Part shown: positions 32,206 through 42,247 of the stretch, piece after piece
How positions within the stretch are numbered: the first letter of the stretch is position 1
How the letters are laid out: every line of letters begins with the position of its first letter
NCBI RefSeq assembly: GCF_000418325.1
Contig: NC_021658.1
Span: 12,566,501 to 12,630,500 of the forward strand
Direction: 5' to 3'
Length of the DNA stretch: 64,000 nucleotides
Source of the DNA: Sorangium cellulosum So0157-2
GTDB taxonomy: Bacteria; Myxococcota_A; Polyangia; Polyangiales; Polyangiaceae
The notes under the pieces: model-generated
What the model saw: the letters and a program-made list of their open reading frames with translations, nothing else
Told to the model about the DNA's origin: nothing
Databases searched by the model: none
Translations under genes and position numbers: made by a program

Positions 32206-34931
32206 CGCGTCACCTCGTTATCAGAGCGCCGCTCGCCCTGCACCGGCGGCGCGGCGTCCACAAGCGGCGCGGCGTCCGCCGGCGAGCCCTCGCGCACGAA
32301 CGCGGCGAGCTCGGGGGTCAGGCGATCGATCTGCGCCCGCAGCGCGAACTGCGCCTCGGCCAGGCTGCCGAGCTCGTTCGAGCGCGCCATCTTCTCCAGC
32401 GCGAAGGCCGCCTCGAACGCGCCCCGGGCGCCGAAGCTGTCGACCCCGCCCTTCAGGCTGTGCGCGGCCCGCTGGAGCTTGCGGGCGTCGCCGGCGGTCA
32501 CCGCCTCGTCGATGTCGGCCATCCACCGCGGGCACTCCTCCAGGAAGACCTCGGCGAGCTCGCGCAGGAGGTCGGCGTCGCCGCCCGTCCGCTCCAGCGC
32601 CCGGGTGCGGTCGAACATCGGCCGGCTCGCGATCGACGAGGGCGTGCCCTGCGGCCGCTCGTCCGACGACCGGGTGCTCGGCGGCCCGTTGTCGAGCGGC
32701 GACGAGGGCACCGACGGGTACGAGTTCGGCGCGCCGAGCGACAGGCGCGCCGGGTCCTCGAGCTCCAGGGAGGAGGGCCCGGCGGCGAGCCGGTCGATCA
32801 TGTCGTAGAGCTCCTCGACCTGGACCGGCTTCGACACGTAGCCGTCGAAGCCCGCCCGGAGGCAGCGCTCGCGGTCGCCCTTCATCGCGTACGCGGTCAC
32901 GACGATGAGCGGCATGTGCCCGCCCTCGCGCCGCTCGCGCGCGCGGACCACCCGCGCGGCCTGGAGGCCGTCCATCTCGGGCATCTCCACGTCGAGCAGC
33001 GCCACGTCGTACTGGCCGGTCGCGATCTTCTCGACGGCGAGCCGGCCGTTCTCGACGATGTGCACGTGGTGGCCCTGCCGCTCCAGCCAGCGGCGCATCA
33101 GCTTCTGGTTGATCGCGTTGTCCTCGGCCACGAGGACCCGCAGGCCGCGGGCGCGCGGCCCGGGCACGGCGCGGCGCACGTCGGCCGACCGGAGCGCGCT
33201 CCGCGTCGGGATGCCGAAGGCGTGGAACACGGCCTCCTGGAGGTGCGACGTCTTCACGGGCTTCGTGACCATCGCGAAGACGCCGAGATCGCGGCAGCGC
33301 GCGGCGTCCGCCTGCGCCGAGGTGGAGCTGAGCATCATGATGGTGCGCCCCTTCAGGATCTCGCGCCGCCGGCAGTGCTCGACCACGGCGAAGCCGTCGA
33401 CCTTCGGCATGCGGGCGTCGACGATGGCGAGGCCGAACGAGGAGGTCGGCCCGACCGCGTTGCCCCCCGGCTTGCCCCAGGGCAGCGCCCACGTGCCCGA
33501 GTCCTCCGAGAGCGCCGCGATCGCCGCCGCCCCCGAGTCGACCGGGACGGCCTTCATCCCCCAGCCCTCGATGGTCTCGCCGAGGATGCGCCGCGCGGTC
33601 GCGTTGTCGTCGGCGATGAGCACCCGCGTGCCGAGCAGGTCCCGCGGCATCTGCAGGCGGCGCGACCGGGCGGCGCCCTCGAGCGCCCTGAGCTGGAGGG
33701 TGAAGTGGAACGTGCTGCCCTTGCCGAGCTCGCTCTCGATCCAGATCTTGCCGCCCATCATCTCGACGAGGCGGGCGCAGATGGTGAGGCCGAGCCCCGT
33801 GCCGCCGTACTTGCGGGTGGTCGAGCCGTCCGCCTGCGCGAACGCGTCGAAGACGAGCTGCTGCTTGTCGGGGGCGATCCCGATGCCGGTGTCGATCACG
33901 CGCACGTGGAGCACCACGTTGTCGCCGAGCGCCTCGCCCGCGTAGAGGCTCGGCGCGCTCTGGCGGTCGGCGCTGGCCTCCTCCTCGGGCGTGAGGGGCG
34001 CGCGCGCGTCGATCCCGGCGCGGACGACGATCTCGCCGGCGTCGGTGAACTTCACCGCGTTGCTGACGAGGTTCACGAGGACCTGGCGCAGGCGCAGCGG
34101 GTCGCCGACGAGCGCCTCGGGCACGTCGGGGCCCACGTCGTAGGCGAGCTCGAGCCGCTTCTCGTGCGCGCGGAGGGCCAGCGTCTTCACGGCGTCGCCG
34201 ATGATCTCGCTCGGGTCGAAGACGACGGGCTCCATCTCGAGCTTGCCGGCCTCGATCTTCGAGAAGTCGAGGACGTCGTTGATGATGGCGAGGAGCGCGT
34301 CGGCCGAGATCTTGACCATCTCGAGGTACTCGCGCTGCTCCTGGCTGAGCTCGGTCTGGAGCGCGAGCGACGTCATGCCGATGATGCCGTTCATCGGGGT
34401 GCGGATCTCGTGGCTCACGCTGGCGAGGAACTCGCTCTTGGCGCGGCTCGCCGCCTCGGCGGCCTCCTTGGCCTGCTGGAGCTCGGCCTCGACCGCCTGG
34501 CGCTGCATGAGCAGGGCGCGCAGGCTCGCCGAGTGCTCGCGCTCGTTCTCGAGCGAGGCCGCGCCCATGGCGTCCGCGCGCCGCTTGGCGATGCTCGCCA
34601 TCACCGCCATGGCGGGCGTGGTGACGGCGAAGACGACGACGCGGAGCAGGTTGTCTTCCTTGTACGAGAACGGCACGCCGTCCTCGGAGAAGTAGAGCGC
34701 GAAGTAGACGCACGAGATGAGCGCGGTGACGATGCCGCTCCACAGGCCGCCGCTGAACGCCGCGAAGACGATGATCATCGAGAGGATCGCCGGCGGGTTC
34801 GGGATGTTCCAGTCGAAGGCGGCCTCGAGCGTGGCGACCGCGCCGATGACGAGCAGCGCGAGCAGGGGCCCGAGCAGCGGCAGGAGCCAGAGCTTCTCCC
34901 ACGAGGTCCGGCTGTGGCGCCGCTGCGGCAC
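32199..34931 (-). CDS. Membrane hybrid sensor histidine kinase with two receivers and HPt domain
   Basis: From GTG 34931, 910 residues. Two to four membrane segments (about 15-110, MASE/DUF4118-like) lead into a coiled coil. The dimerisation domain has SVSHEIRTPMNG (His174), then the ATPase domain with NLVSNAVKFTDAG, DTGIGIAPDKQ and GGTGLGLTI. Receiver 1 starts VLIADDN; its Asp lies in AIVDARMPKVDG. Receiver 2 has VLVAEDNAINQKLM and LLDVEMPEMDG. The HPt domain has AAHSLKGG (His824). This is the BarA/ArcB-like phosphorelay layout. In the same frame, LGGD-type coding continues upstream of 34931 into a tandem repeat, then meets a stop. A one-base shift there would join it to ATG 35193. The true start is therefore uncertain and the N-terminus may be frameshifted. 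Confidence 0.88.
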   Translation of the reverse strand: MPQRRHSRTSWEKLWLLPLLGPLLALLVIGAVATLEAAFDWNIPNPPAILSMIIVFAAFSGGLWSGIVTALISCVYFALYFSEDGVPFSYKEDNLLRVVVFAVTTPAMAVMASIAKRRADAMGAASLENEREHSASLRALLMQRQAVEAELQQAKEAAEAASRAKSEFLASVSHEIRTPMNGIIGMTSLALQTELSQEQREYLEMVKISADALLAIINDVLDFSKIEAGKLEMEPVVFDPSEIIGDAVKTLALRAHEKRLELAYDVGPDVPEALVGDPLRLRQVLVNLVSNAVKFTDAGEIVVRAGIDARAPLTPEEEASADRQSAPSLYAGEALGDNVVLHVRVIDTGIGIAPDKQQLVFDAFAQADGSTTRKYGGTGLGLTICARLVEMMGGKIWIESELGKGSTFHFTLQLRALEGAARSRRLQMPRDLLGTRVLIADDNATARRILGETIEGWGMKAVPVDSGAAAIAALSEDSGTWALPWGKPGGNAVGPTSSFGLAIVDARMPKVDGFAVVEHCRRREILKGRTIMMLSSTSAQADAARCRDLGVFAMVTKPVKTSHLQEAVFHAFGIPTRSALRSADVRRAVPGPRARGLRVLVAEDNAINQKLMRRWLERQGHHVHIVENGRLAVEKIATGQYDVALLDVEMPEMDGLQAARVVRARERREGGHMPLIVVTAYAMKGDRERCLRAGFDGYVSKPVQVEELYDMIDRLAAGPSSLELEDPARLSLGAPNSYPSVPSSPLDNGPPSTRSSDERPQGTPSSIASRPMFDRTRALERTGGDADLLRELAEVFLEECPRWMADIDEAVTAGDARKLQRAAHSLKGGVDSFGARGAFEAAFALEKMARSNELGSLAEAQFALRAQIDRLTPELAAFVREGSPADAAPLVDAAPPVQGERRSDNEVTRW

Positions 34932-34961
34932 GGCCCCGGCCGGCAGGAAGGTGCCGCGGCC

Positions 34962-35134
34962 GTCGGGGTCGCCGCCGAGCGAGAGGCGGGGGTCGCCGGC
35001 CAGGGAGGGGCGGGGGTCGCCGCCGAGCGACGGGCGGGCCTCGCCGCCGAGGGACAGGCCGGCCGTCGCCGGTCAGCGGGGGACGGCCGTCGCCGCCGAG
35101 CGAAGGCCGGCCGTCGCCGCCCAGCGGCGGACGG
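34962..35134 (-). repeat. 24-bp coding-like repeat at the 5' end of the hybrid kinase gene, with a frame break
   Basis: About seven copies of a 24-bp unit encode RPSLGGDG-type octapeptides on the minus strand. Reading from ATG 35193 (MPKAEDPPPAAAPG), the first three units are in frame. At about 35056-35064 one extra C puts the remaining four units in the frame of the kinase (SLGGEAR, PSLGGDPR, PSLAGDPR, LSLGGDPD). The octapeptide pattern on both sides of the break shows the two parts were once one reading frame. Confidence 0.7.
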
Positions 35135-35411
35135 GGCTCCGGGTGGGCGGTCCCCGGCGCGGCGGCAGGCGGGGGATCCTCGGCCTTCGGCATGGCTTTA
35201 TGGAGATAGCGGGGTCGCGATCGGGCGTCCATGGCCGCGAGGTGGGGTCAGGCGGACGGTTGCCGCCGGGGCGGCCGGGGGGGCGGGCCGGGGGTGCCGT
35301 ACGCCCCCGCGCGCCGCGCTGCCGCCGCGCAGCGCGCGTCGCGCCACCGGGTGGCGCGGCCGCGCGGCAGCCCGCGCTGCACCTCTGGGGCGGGGTCGCG
35401 CGCAGGTCCGC

Positions 35412-36272
35412 TCACCCCTTCACGCCGCCCGTCGTCAGCCCCGCCACGAGGTGCCGCTGCACCAGGTAGAACGCCCCCATGACCGGCAGCGACACGAGCA
35501 GCGCCCCCGCCGCGAACCGCTCCCACTGCGCGTCGTGCTCGCCGATGTACCGCTGCAGCACCACCGGCAGCGTGAACATCTCCTCCTTGGAGAGCAGCGT
35601 CGCCGCGAGGATGAACTCGTTGTACGCCGTCATGATCGCGAACAGCGCCGTCACCGCGATCGCCGGCCGCGCCGCCGGGAGCACCACCCGGACGAAGGCC
35701 TCGAAGCGCGTCGCCCCGTCGACCATCGCCGCCTCCTCCAGATCGACCGGGATCGCCTCGAACGCCGCGCGGAGCTGGAAGATCGAGAACGGCACCGCGG
35801 TCGACGCGTAGCAGAGCACGAGCCCCGTCCGCGAGTTGAGCAGGCCCAGCGCGTCGAGCAGGAGGTACAGCGGGATCGCGCTCGCCACCGTCGGGAACAT
35901 CTGCGTCGCGAGCAGCGCCCGCAGGCCGCGGCGCTTGCCGACGAACTCGAAGCGCGCGAGCGCGTACGCCGCCGGGACCGCGATCGAGACGCCGACAACT
36001 GCGGTCGCCAGCGCCACGACGACCGAGTTGGCGAGCTGGCGGGGGAACAGCCAGATCGTCTCGCCCCCGACCTTCTGCGACGTGGTGACCACCGCCTCGA
36101 GGTGCTCGAGCGTCGGCTGGTTCGGGATCGGCAGCACCTCCGGCACCGGCGGGCGCGCCCCCGAGAAGGCGATCGAGACGACCCAGAGCACCGGGTACAG
36201 CGCGAACGCGACCGCCGCGAGCAGCGCGACGTGCACCGCGATCGACTCGGCCGGAGCAGGCCGCCGCGTCAT
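35412..36272 (-). CDS. malG: Sugar ABC transporter permease, MalG-like
   Basis: A 286-residue inner-membrane permease of the MalG type. Six membrane segments are visible. The N-terminal VHVALLAAVAFALYPVLWVVSIAF is typical. The cytoplasmic EAA loop is DLEEAAMVDGATRFEAFVRVVLP. The C-terminal half has FAIMTAYNEFILAATLL and ends HLVAGLTTGGVKG, the classic MalG ending. ATG 36272 overlaps the upstream stop by ATGA. Together with the MalEF fusion, MalK and alpha-amylase it forms a maltodextrin-type uptake system. The gene symbol is by family resemblance; the substrate is not proven. Confidence 0.9.
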   Translation of the reverse strand: MTRRPAPAESIAVHVALLAAVAFALYPVLWVVSIAFSGARPPVPEVLPIPNQPTLEHLEAVVTTSQKVGGETIWLFPRQLANSVVVALATAVVGVSIAVPAAYALARFEFVGKRRGLRALLATQMFPTVASAIPLYLLLDALGLLNSRTGLVLCYASTAVPFSIFQLRAAFEAIPVDLEEAAMVDGATRFEAFVRVVLPAARPAIAVTALFAIMTAYNEFILAATLLSKEEMFTLPVVLQRYIGEHDAQWERFAAGALLVSLPVMGAFYLVQRHLVAGLTTGGVKG

Positions 36273-38533
36273 ACGGCCTCCGTCGCCGCCACCGGCGCGG
36301 GCGCCGACCCGTCCGCCGCCCCGCCGCCCTGCGGGATGAACGACCCGGGCGTCCGCCGCCGCCATCGCCAGTCCCGCGTCGCCAGCGTGAGCAGCAGGAA
36401 GATCAGCACCGAGTACGCCGCGGCGTAGCCGTACTGCGCCTCGCGGGTGAACGCCCACCGGTACGCCTCGGACACGAGGATGTCCGTGGTGCCGTCCGGA
36501 TCGCCCCCGGACACGAGGAACACCACGTTGAACATGTTGAACGTCCAGATCGCCCCCAGCGTCACCGCCGGCGCGAGCACCGGTCGAATCAGCGGCAGCG
36601 TGATCATCCGAAGGCGCTGCCAGCGCGAGGCGCCGTCGACCTCGGCCGCCTCGAGCACCTCGCCGGGCACGGCGGTGAGCGCGCCGAGGGTGACCACCAT
36701 CATGAACGGGAAGCCGAGCCAGACGTTGGTCGTCACGTTGGCCGTGAACGCGGTGGTGAAGCTCGAGAACCAGGCGATCGGCTCGATGCTCGTCCCGAAG
36801 GCGGCGTTCACCGCCTCGATGAGGCCGGTCACGGCCCCGTACTGCCGGTGGAACATGCCCTTCCAGGACAGCGCGGTCACGTAGCTCGGCACCGCCCACG
36901 GCACGATGAGGAGCACCCGGTAGAGCGCGCGGAGGCGCAGCGTCGGGCGGTGCAGGAGCAGCGCCAGCGAGACGCCGAGGACGAGGTGGCAGACGACGTT
37001 CACCGCCGTCCAGAGCACGGTCACCGCGAGCACCAGGTAGAACGAGCCGCTCGAGAAGAGCGGCTCTCCGCGCGCCGTGAGGATGCTGATGAAGTTGGCG
37101 AGGCCGACGTACCGGAGGCTCTCGCCGCTGCCGGCGAAGAGCGACGTCGCCGCGCCGATGACGAGCGGCACGATCACGAGCACGCCGATCGCGACGACGG
37201 CGTGCGCGACGTACTTGTAGGCCGGGAGCGAGCGTCGAAGGGATCGCCGGAGCGCGGGGCCGCGGACCGCGCCCTTCGCGGCGGAGACCCACCGGAGCAC
37301 GAGGACGAGCGCGAGCGCGCCGAGCCCGACGAGGAGCGGCGCCGGCGAGGCGGGCGGGGGCAGCGGCCGGCGCACGTCGTCGAAGCGGTGCTTCGCCTCG
37401 GCGAGGGCGACGTCCGGGGGCGCGTCGCCCCGCAGCACCTTGCGGATCGCGCGCGCGGCCGGCTCCCAGGTCGAGCGCATCGCCGGCGACGTCGGCATCG
37501 GGATGGCCACCTTGGCCTGCTCGGTGAAGGCCGCGATGAAGGCGTCGTCGGCCGGGACGGCCACGTCGCTCCGCACCGGCGGCGTGCGCGCGATCTCCAT
37601 CCGCGCGGCGGCGGCCGCGGCCCCGGCGATGTGGCGCGCGAGCGCCCGCGCCTCGGCCCGCTGCGCGCCCTGGGGCGAGAGCATGACCGCCTCGACGGTC
37701 ATGAACGGCCGCATCGGCTGGCCGGTCTCGCGCACCTTCGGGAGCGGGACGACGCGCGCGCGCCGCTTCGCCTCGTCCTTGAGGCCGCCCACGAACCACG
37801 GCCCGCTGATCACGAACGCCGCGCGGCCCGCGTTGAACAGGTCGGTCACCAGCGCGCCGTTCGCGTCCTCCGGCACGATCCGCCGCGCGATCAGCGAGCG
37901 GACGAGCTCGAGCGAGCGCTCGGGCCCCGGGCCGAAGAAGCCGAACTGGTCGCGCTCGTCCAGCATCGCGCCGCCGAACGCGGCGAGGATCGGCATGTGC
38001 GCGTAGGCGTTCGACGCCTCGTACGCGAGCGGATACGCGCCCTGCGGCAGCGCGCCGGCGAGCGCCGCGATGTCCTCGAGGTAGGCCGGAGCCTCCTGGA
38101 CGAGCGCGGTGTTCATGTAGAGCGCCATGCACTTCTGGCTGATCGGCAGCCCGAAGATCTCGCCGCCCAGCCGGACGGCAGCGAGCGCCGGCCCCTGGAA
38201 CACCGCCTCGCCGCCCGGATCGAGCGCGTCGCCCACGGGCGCGACGATCTTGCGCGCGCGGTAGTCGCCGAGCCGCTCGTGGGCGTCGATGAACAGGTCG
38301 GGCCCCTCGCCCATCGGGACCGCCGCCTGGAGCTTCGGGGCGTAGGCGTCGAACGGGACGGCGAGGAGCTCGACGTCCGCCCCCTGGAAGGCCGCCACGA
38401 TGGCGCCGAGCGCCCTGGCCTCGTCGTCGCGGTAGGCGTGCCAGAGCCGGATCGGCGCCGCGACCGCGAGCCCGGGCAGGTGCAGGACCAGGGCGAGCGC
38501 GGCGAGCGCGGGCGCGGGGCGGCGGCTCGACAT
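36269..38533 (-). CDS. Fused sugar-binding protein and permease (MalE-MalF-like)
   Basis: A 754-residue fusion. A signal peptide (residues 1-24, ending AVAA) and a periplasmic solute-binding domain resembling MalE (about 25-385) come first. WHAYRDDEARAL, LFIDAHERLG, FGLPISQKCMALYMNTALV, FNAGRAAFVISGPW and the C-terminal RAIRKVLRGDAPPDVALAEA are visible. A membrane segment near residue 405 (LLVGLGALALVLVLRW) is followed by a full MalF-like permease with ATSLFAG, WTAVNVVCHLVLGVSLALLL and the EAA loop EVLEAAEVDGASRWQRL. In most bacteria these are separate genes. The binding domain would be tethered at the membrane next to the channel. ATG 38533; it overlaps malG by four bases. Confidence 0.9.
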   Translation of the reverse strand: MSSRRPAPALAALALVLHLPGLAVAAPIRLWHAYRDDEARALGAIVAAFQGADVELLAVPFDAYAPKLQAAVPMGEGPDLFIDAHERLGDYRARKIVAPVGDALDPGGEAVFQGPALAAVRLGGEIFGLPISQKCMALYMNTALVQEAPAYLEDIAALAGALPQGAYPLAYEASNAYAHMPILAAFGGAMLDERDQFGFFGPGPERSLELVRSLIARRIVPEDANGALVTDLFNAGRAAFVISGPWFVGGLKDEAKRRARVVPLPKVRETGQPMRPFMTVEAVMLSPQGAQRAEARALARHIAGAAAAAARMEIARTPPVRSDVAVPADDAFIAAFTEQAKVAIPMPTSPAMRSTWEPAARAIRKVLRGDAPPDVALAEAKHRFDDVRRPLPPPASPAPLLVGLGALALVLVLRWVSAAKGAVRGPALRRSLRRSLPAYKYVAHAVVAIGVLVIVPLVIGAATSLFAGSGESLRYVGLANFISILTARGEPLFSSGSFYLVLAVTVLWTAVNVVCHLVLGVSLALLLHRPTLRLRALYRVLLIVPWAVPSYVTALSWKGMFHRQYGAVTGLIEAVNAAFGTSIEPIAWFSSFTTAFTANVTTNVWLGFPFMMVVTLGALTAVPGEVLEAAEVDGASRWQRLRMITLPLIRPVLAPAVTLGAIWTFNMFNVVFLVSGGDPDGTTDILVSEAYRWAFTREAQYGYAAAYSVLIFLLLTLATRDWRWRRRTPGSFIPQGGGAADGSAPAPVAATEAV

Positions 38534-38541
38534 GGCGCGCC

Positions 38542-39621
<1,080 letters not shown>

Positions 39622-39680
39622 AATCAAGGTTCTCGGAGGGAAGTCGGAGGGAAGTCGGAGAAACGGAGAGCTCGTTGGGA

Positions 39681-41735
39681 TCAAAGACCCTGGATGACCT
39701 GGTCTTCCGGGATGAGCAGCGCCCCGCTCACGGGGGGCAGCTCGACGGTGACGGCGCCGTTCGCGCCCACCCTATACGTCGTTTTCCCGGAGGAGAGCAC
39801 GTCGACGAGCACGGTCCCCGGCCGGAGCTCCGTCGTCATGACCGACCCGCCGAAGCGCGTGGCGCTCCGCTTCGCGGGGTGCGTGTTGAGCACGACGAGC
39901 GCGTAATCGCCGCCCGGCTCGCCCCGCTCGAAGGCGAAGATGCCCTCGTCCTCGTCCCCGTCGCCGGTCCGCTCCGTCGACCAGCGCACCCGCTGCTCGC
40001 CGACCGTGAGCGCCCGGTAGCCCCGGCGCAGCGCCGTGAGCCGCTTGACCCACTGGAAGAGCGGATGCCGGGTGTCGTAGCCGCTCGCCCAGAGGTCCTC
40101 GCGGTTCGCCGGGTCGTGGCCGCCGCTGAAGCCCTGCTCGGTGCCGTAGTAGAGGCAGGGGATGCCGTCCTCCGCGAAGAGGAACAGGAGCGCGTTCCTG
40201 AGCGCCGCCTCGGGATCGGCCTTGAACGGCGAGGCGCCCGGACCGTCGTAGAGGAAGCGCGGGACATCGTGGTTGTCGATGAAGTTGACAAGCGTCTTCA
40301 CCGGCGGCAGGCCCGTGCCGTTCGCGTTCGGCTCCGTGCCGTAGTTGACCTCGCGCGCCGCCCAGAGCTCCTCGATGCGCCGCGTGCCCTGCGCGTCGCG
40401 GAAGACGTCGCGGAACGCCTGATAGTACTGGGAGAAATAGAAGACGCCGTCGAGCGTATCCCCCGTGATCGGCGCGGCGCCCGGACAGCCGCCCTCCGCC
40501 TCGCTCGCGTTCTCGCGCTCCAGATCGCCGCCGAGCGCCGCGTCGTGCGGGTGGGCCGGGACGTCGTGCCTCGTGAAGCTGCCGATGAGATCGTCCCTGC
40601 CGTCGAGGACCTCGCCGAACATGAAGAAGTTGGTCTTGCCCTTCTCCTTCAGCCGCAGCCGGACGTTCTGCGTGAAATAGCGCCAGAACTCGTGCTCGAC
40701 GTGCTTCACCGTGTCGATGCGGAGCCCGTCGACGTCGGTGAGCTCGACCCAGCGCACGAACACGTCGACCATCGTCCGCTTCACGTCGCAGCGGGCGGTG
40801 TCGATGTCCTTGAGCCCGCCCGGGAAATCGCCGTGCACGAGCTGGTCGACATCGTCGAAATCGAAGGCGCGCCCCTTGCGATTGTAAACCTCGGGGCGCT
40901 GGAAGAGCTCGGGCCGCGGCGGGAGGTGGTTTGTCGCGGGCTCGTGGCGGAAGACGATCGGCGCCGGGCCCGACGCGCCGAGCGACGTCCGCGCCTGGAC
41001 GCCGCGGGGGTCGAAATCGGGGTCGTACTCGCTCACGGGCGCGCTCTGGGCGTGGCCGCTGCCGTAAATGGCGTCGTCGGGCTGCCCGTTCAGGTTGATA
41101 TCGTAAAAGAACAGCTGGCCGATGTGGTTCGTCACGATATCGAGGATCACCTTCATCCCGCGGCCGTGGGCCGACGCGACGAGCCGGCGCAGCGACGCGA
41201 GATCGCCGAAGTGGGGGTTCAGCGCGGTGAAGTCCTGCGTCCAGTAGCCGTGATATCCGTCGAAGCCGGCGTCCGTCTCGACGTTCTTGACGATCGGCGA
41301 GATCCAGAGCGCGGTGACGCCGAGCTCCTCGAGGTAGGGCAGCCGGTCCTCGAGTCCCTTCCAGTCGCCGCCGTGCCAGCTGCCGAGCGCCGGGGAGACC
41401 CGGTAGTTATTGCTCGCGTCGCCGTCGGCGAAGCGGTCTATCAGCACCTGATAGACGATCTCCTCCCGCCAGTCGCTCACGTGCGCCGCGAGCGCGGCCT
41501 CGTCGCTCACGTGCGCCGTGAGCGCGGCCTCCTGCGCGAGCCCGCCGTCGGGGTGCATGCACCCCGCCGCGGGGAGCGCGAGGAGGGCCGCCCCGGCCGC
41601 CCGGCAGAGCGCCGCCCCGGCCGCCCGGCAGAAGGCCGCCCCGCGCGAAGAGGCGGCCGCGGCCTCGCCGGGCAGCCCGGGCCGGGCGGCCGCCGGCAGG
41701 AGGGCCGCCCCGGCAGTCGACGGCGGACTCTGCAT
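39681..41735 (-). CDS. Secreted lipoprotein alpha-amylase (GH13)
   Basis: A glycoside hydrolase family 13 enzyme, 684 residues from ATG 41735. The N-terminal hydrophobic segment contains a duplicated CRAAGAAL unit and ends LPAAGC (Cys59), a lipobox, so the enzyme is probably surface-anchored. The catalytic barrel shows IYQVLIDRFADGD-like and DIVTNH regions, the nucleophile Asp in DGLRIDTVKH, the acid Glu in FMFGEVLD, and the transition-state Asp in NFIDNHDVPRF. A C-terminal beta domain follows. It would cut starch or maltodextrins outside the cell for uptake by the MalK/MalEF/MalG genes downstream. The start is uncertain: the frame stays open to 42179, but that part is Arg-rich and unlike a signal. 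Confidence 0.9.
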   Translation of the reverse strand: MQSPPSTAGAALLPAAARPGLPGEAAAASSRGAAFCRAAGAALCRAAGAALLALPAAGCMHPDGGLAQEAALTAHVSDEAALAAHVSDWREEIVYQVLIDRFADGDASNNYRVSPALGSWHGGDWKGLEDRLPYLEELGVTALWISPIVKNVETDAGFDGYHGYWTQDFTALNPHFGDLASLRRLVASAHGRGMKVILDIVTNHIGQLFFYDINLNGQPDDAIYGSGHAQSAPVSEYDPDFDPRGVQARTSLGASGPAPIVFRHEPATNHLPPRPELFQRPEVYNRKGRAFDFDDVDQLVHGDFPGGLKDIDTARCDVKRTMVDVFVRWVELTDVDGLRIDTVKHVEHEFWRYFTQNVRLRLKEKGKTNFFMFGEVLDGRDDLIGSFTRHDVPAHPHDAALGGDLERENASEAEGGCPGAAPITGDTLDGVFYFSQYYQAFRDVFRDAQGTRRIEELWAAREVNYGTEPNANGTGLPPVKTLVNFIDNHDVPRFLYDGPGASPFKADPEAALRNALLFLFAEDGIPCLYYGTEQGFSGGHDPANREDLWASGYDTRHPLFQWVKRLTALRRGYRALTVGEQRVRWSTERTGDGDEDEGIFAFERGEPGGDYALVVLNTHPAKRSATRFGGSVMTTELRPGTVLVDVLSSGKTTYRVGANGAVTVELPPVSGALLIPEDQVIQGL

Positions 41736-42247
41736 CTCCCCGGAAGGTGCTTCAGGAGTATCGGGCAAAGCCGTAGTATCGGCAGGAATCTGCTGAGCCG
41801 CAGAGCGCCAAGCGGAGCCGAGCGGCGACAGGGCCGTCAGCGCGGCCACGACGCCATGCCCCCTCGCCTTCAACGCCCCTCGCACGGCGCGAACGCTACA
41901 CCAGCCAGAGTGGCCCGGTCCACGATTTCTGGACGTGGCAAGTGGGTTTTGAGGCGCAGCGCAACGGGCGCAACCGTGATCGCCGCACGGCGAAGGAAGG
42001 GAGGAGCGGAGGCGCGCGGCCGCGACCGCGCCGCGCGACGCCGCGCCGACAGAAGCCGGCGGCCGCGCGCGAGGGCGCGCTCCTGCCCTGCTCCTGCCCC
42101 GCTCCTGCCCCTCCTCTCGGCCCTCCCCGCGTGACGCTCTCGTGAAGTTCACGCGCCGTCGCGAGACCTGTTGTTCCACCGCGGACGCTAGCGACGCGGG
42201 ATGTCGTTCCGTTGACGGTCCCGGCGCTGCATGGCACCGTCTGATTC
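41736..42247. other. Divergent gap between amylase and WD40 genes
   Basis: These are 512 bases with no supported gene. The minus-strand frame of the amylase is open up to 42179, but the encoded residues are Arg/Gly-rich and lack motifs. Promoters for both flanking operons must lie here. I see no convincing -35/-10 pair or operator by eye. Confidence 0.4.

Noticed and set aside
32221..35232. A 1003-codon minus-strand frame starting MDARSRPRYLHKAMPKAED
   Set aside because: Only its first part up to the repeat break looks genuine. Beyond that it is an Arg-rich shadow of the kinase frame, which has all the domains.
32460..36428. A 1322-codon plus-strand frame opposite the hybrid kinase
   Set aside because: It is an antisense shadow over the kinase, receiver and permease genes; the product has no domain and a composition typical of chance frames.
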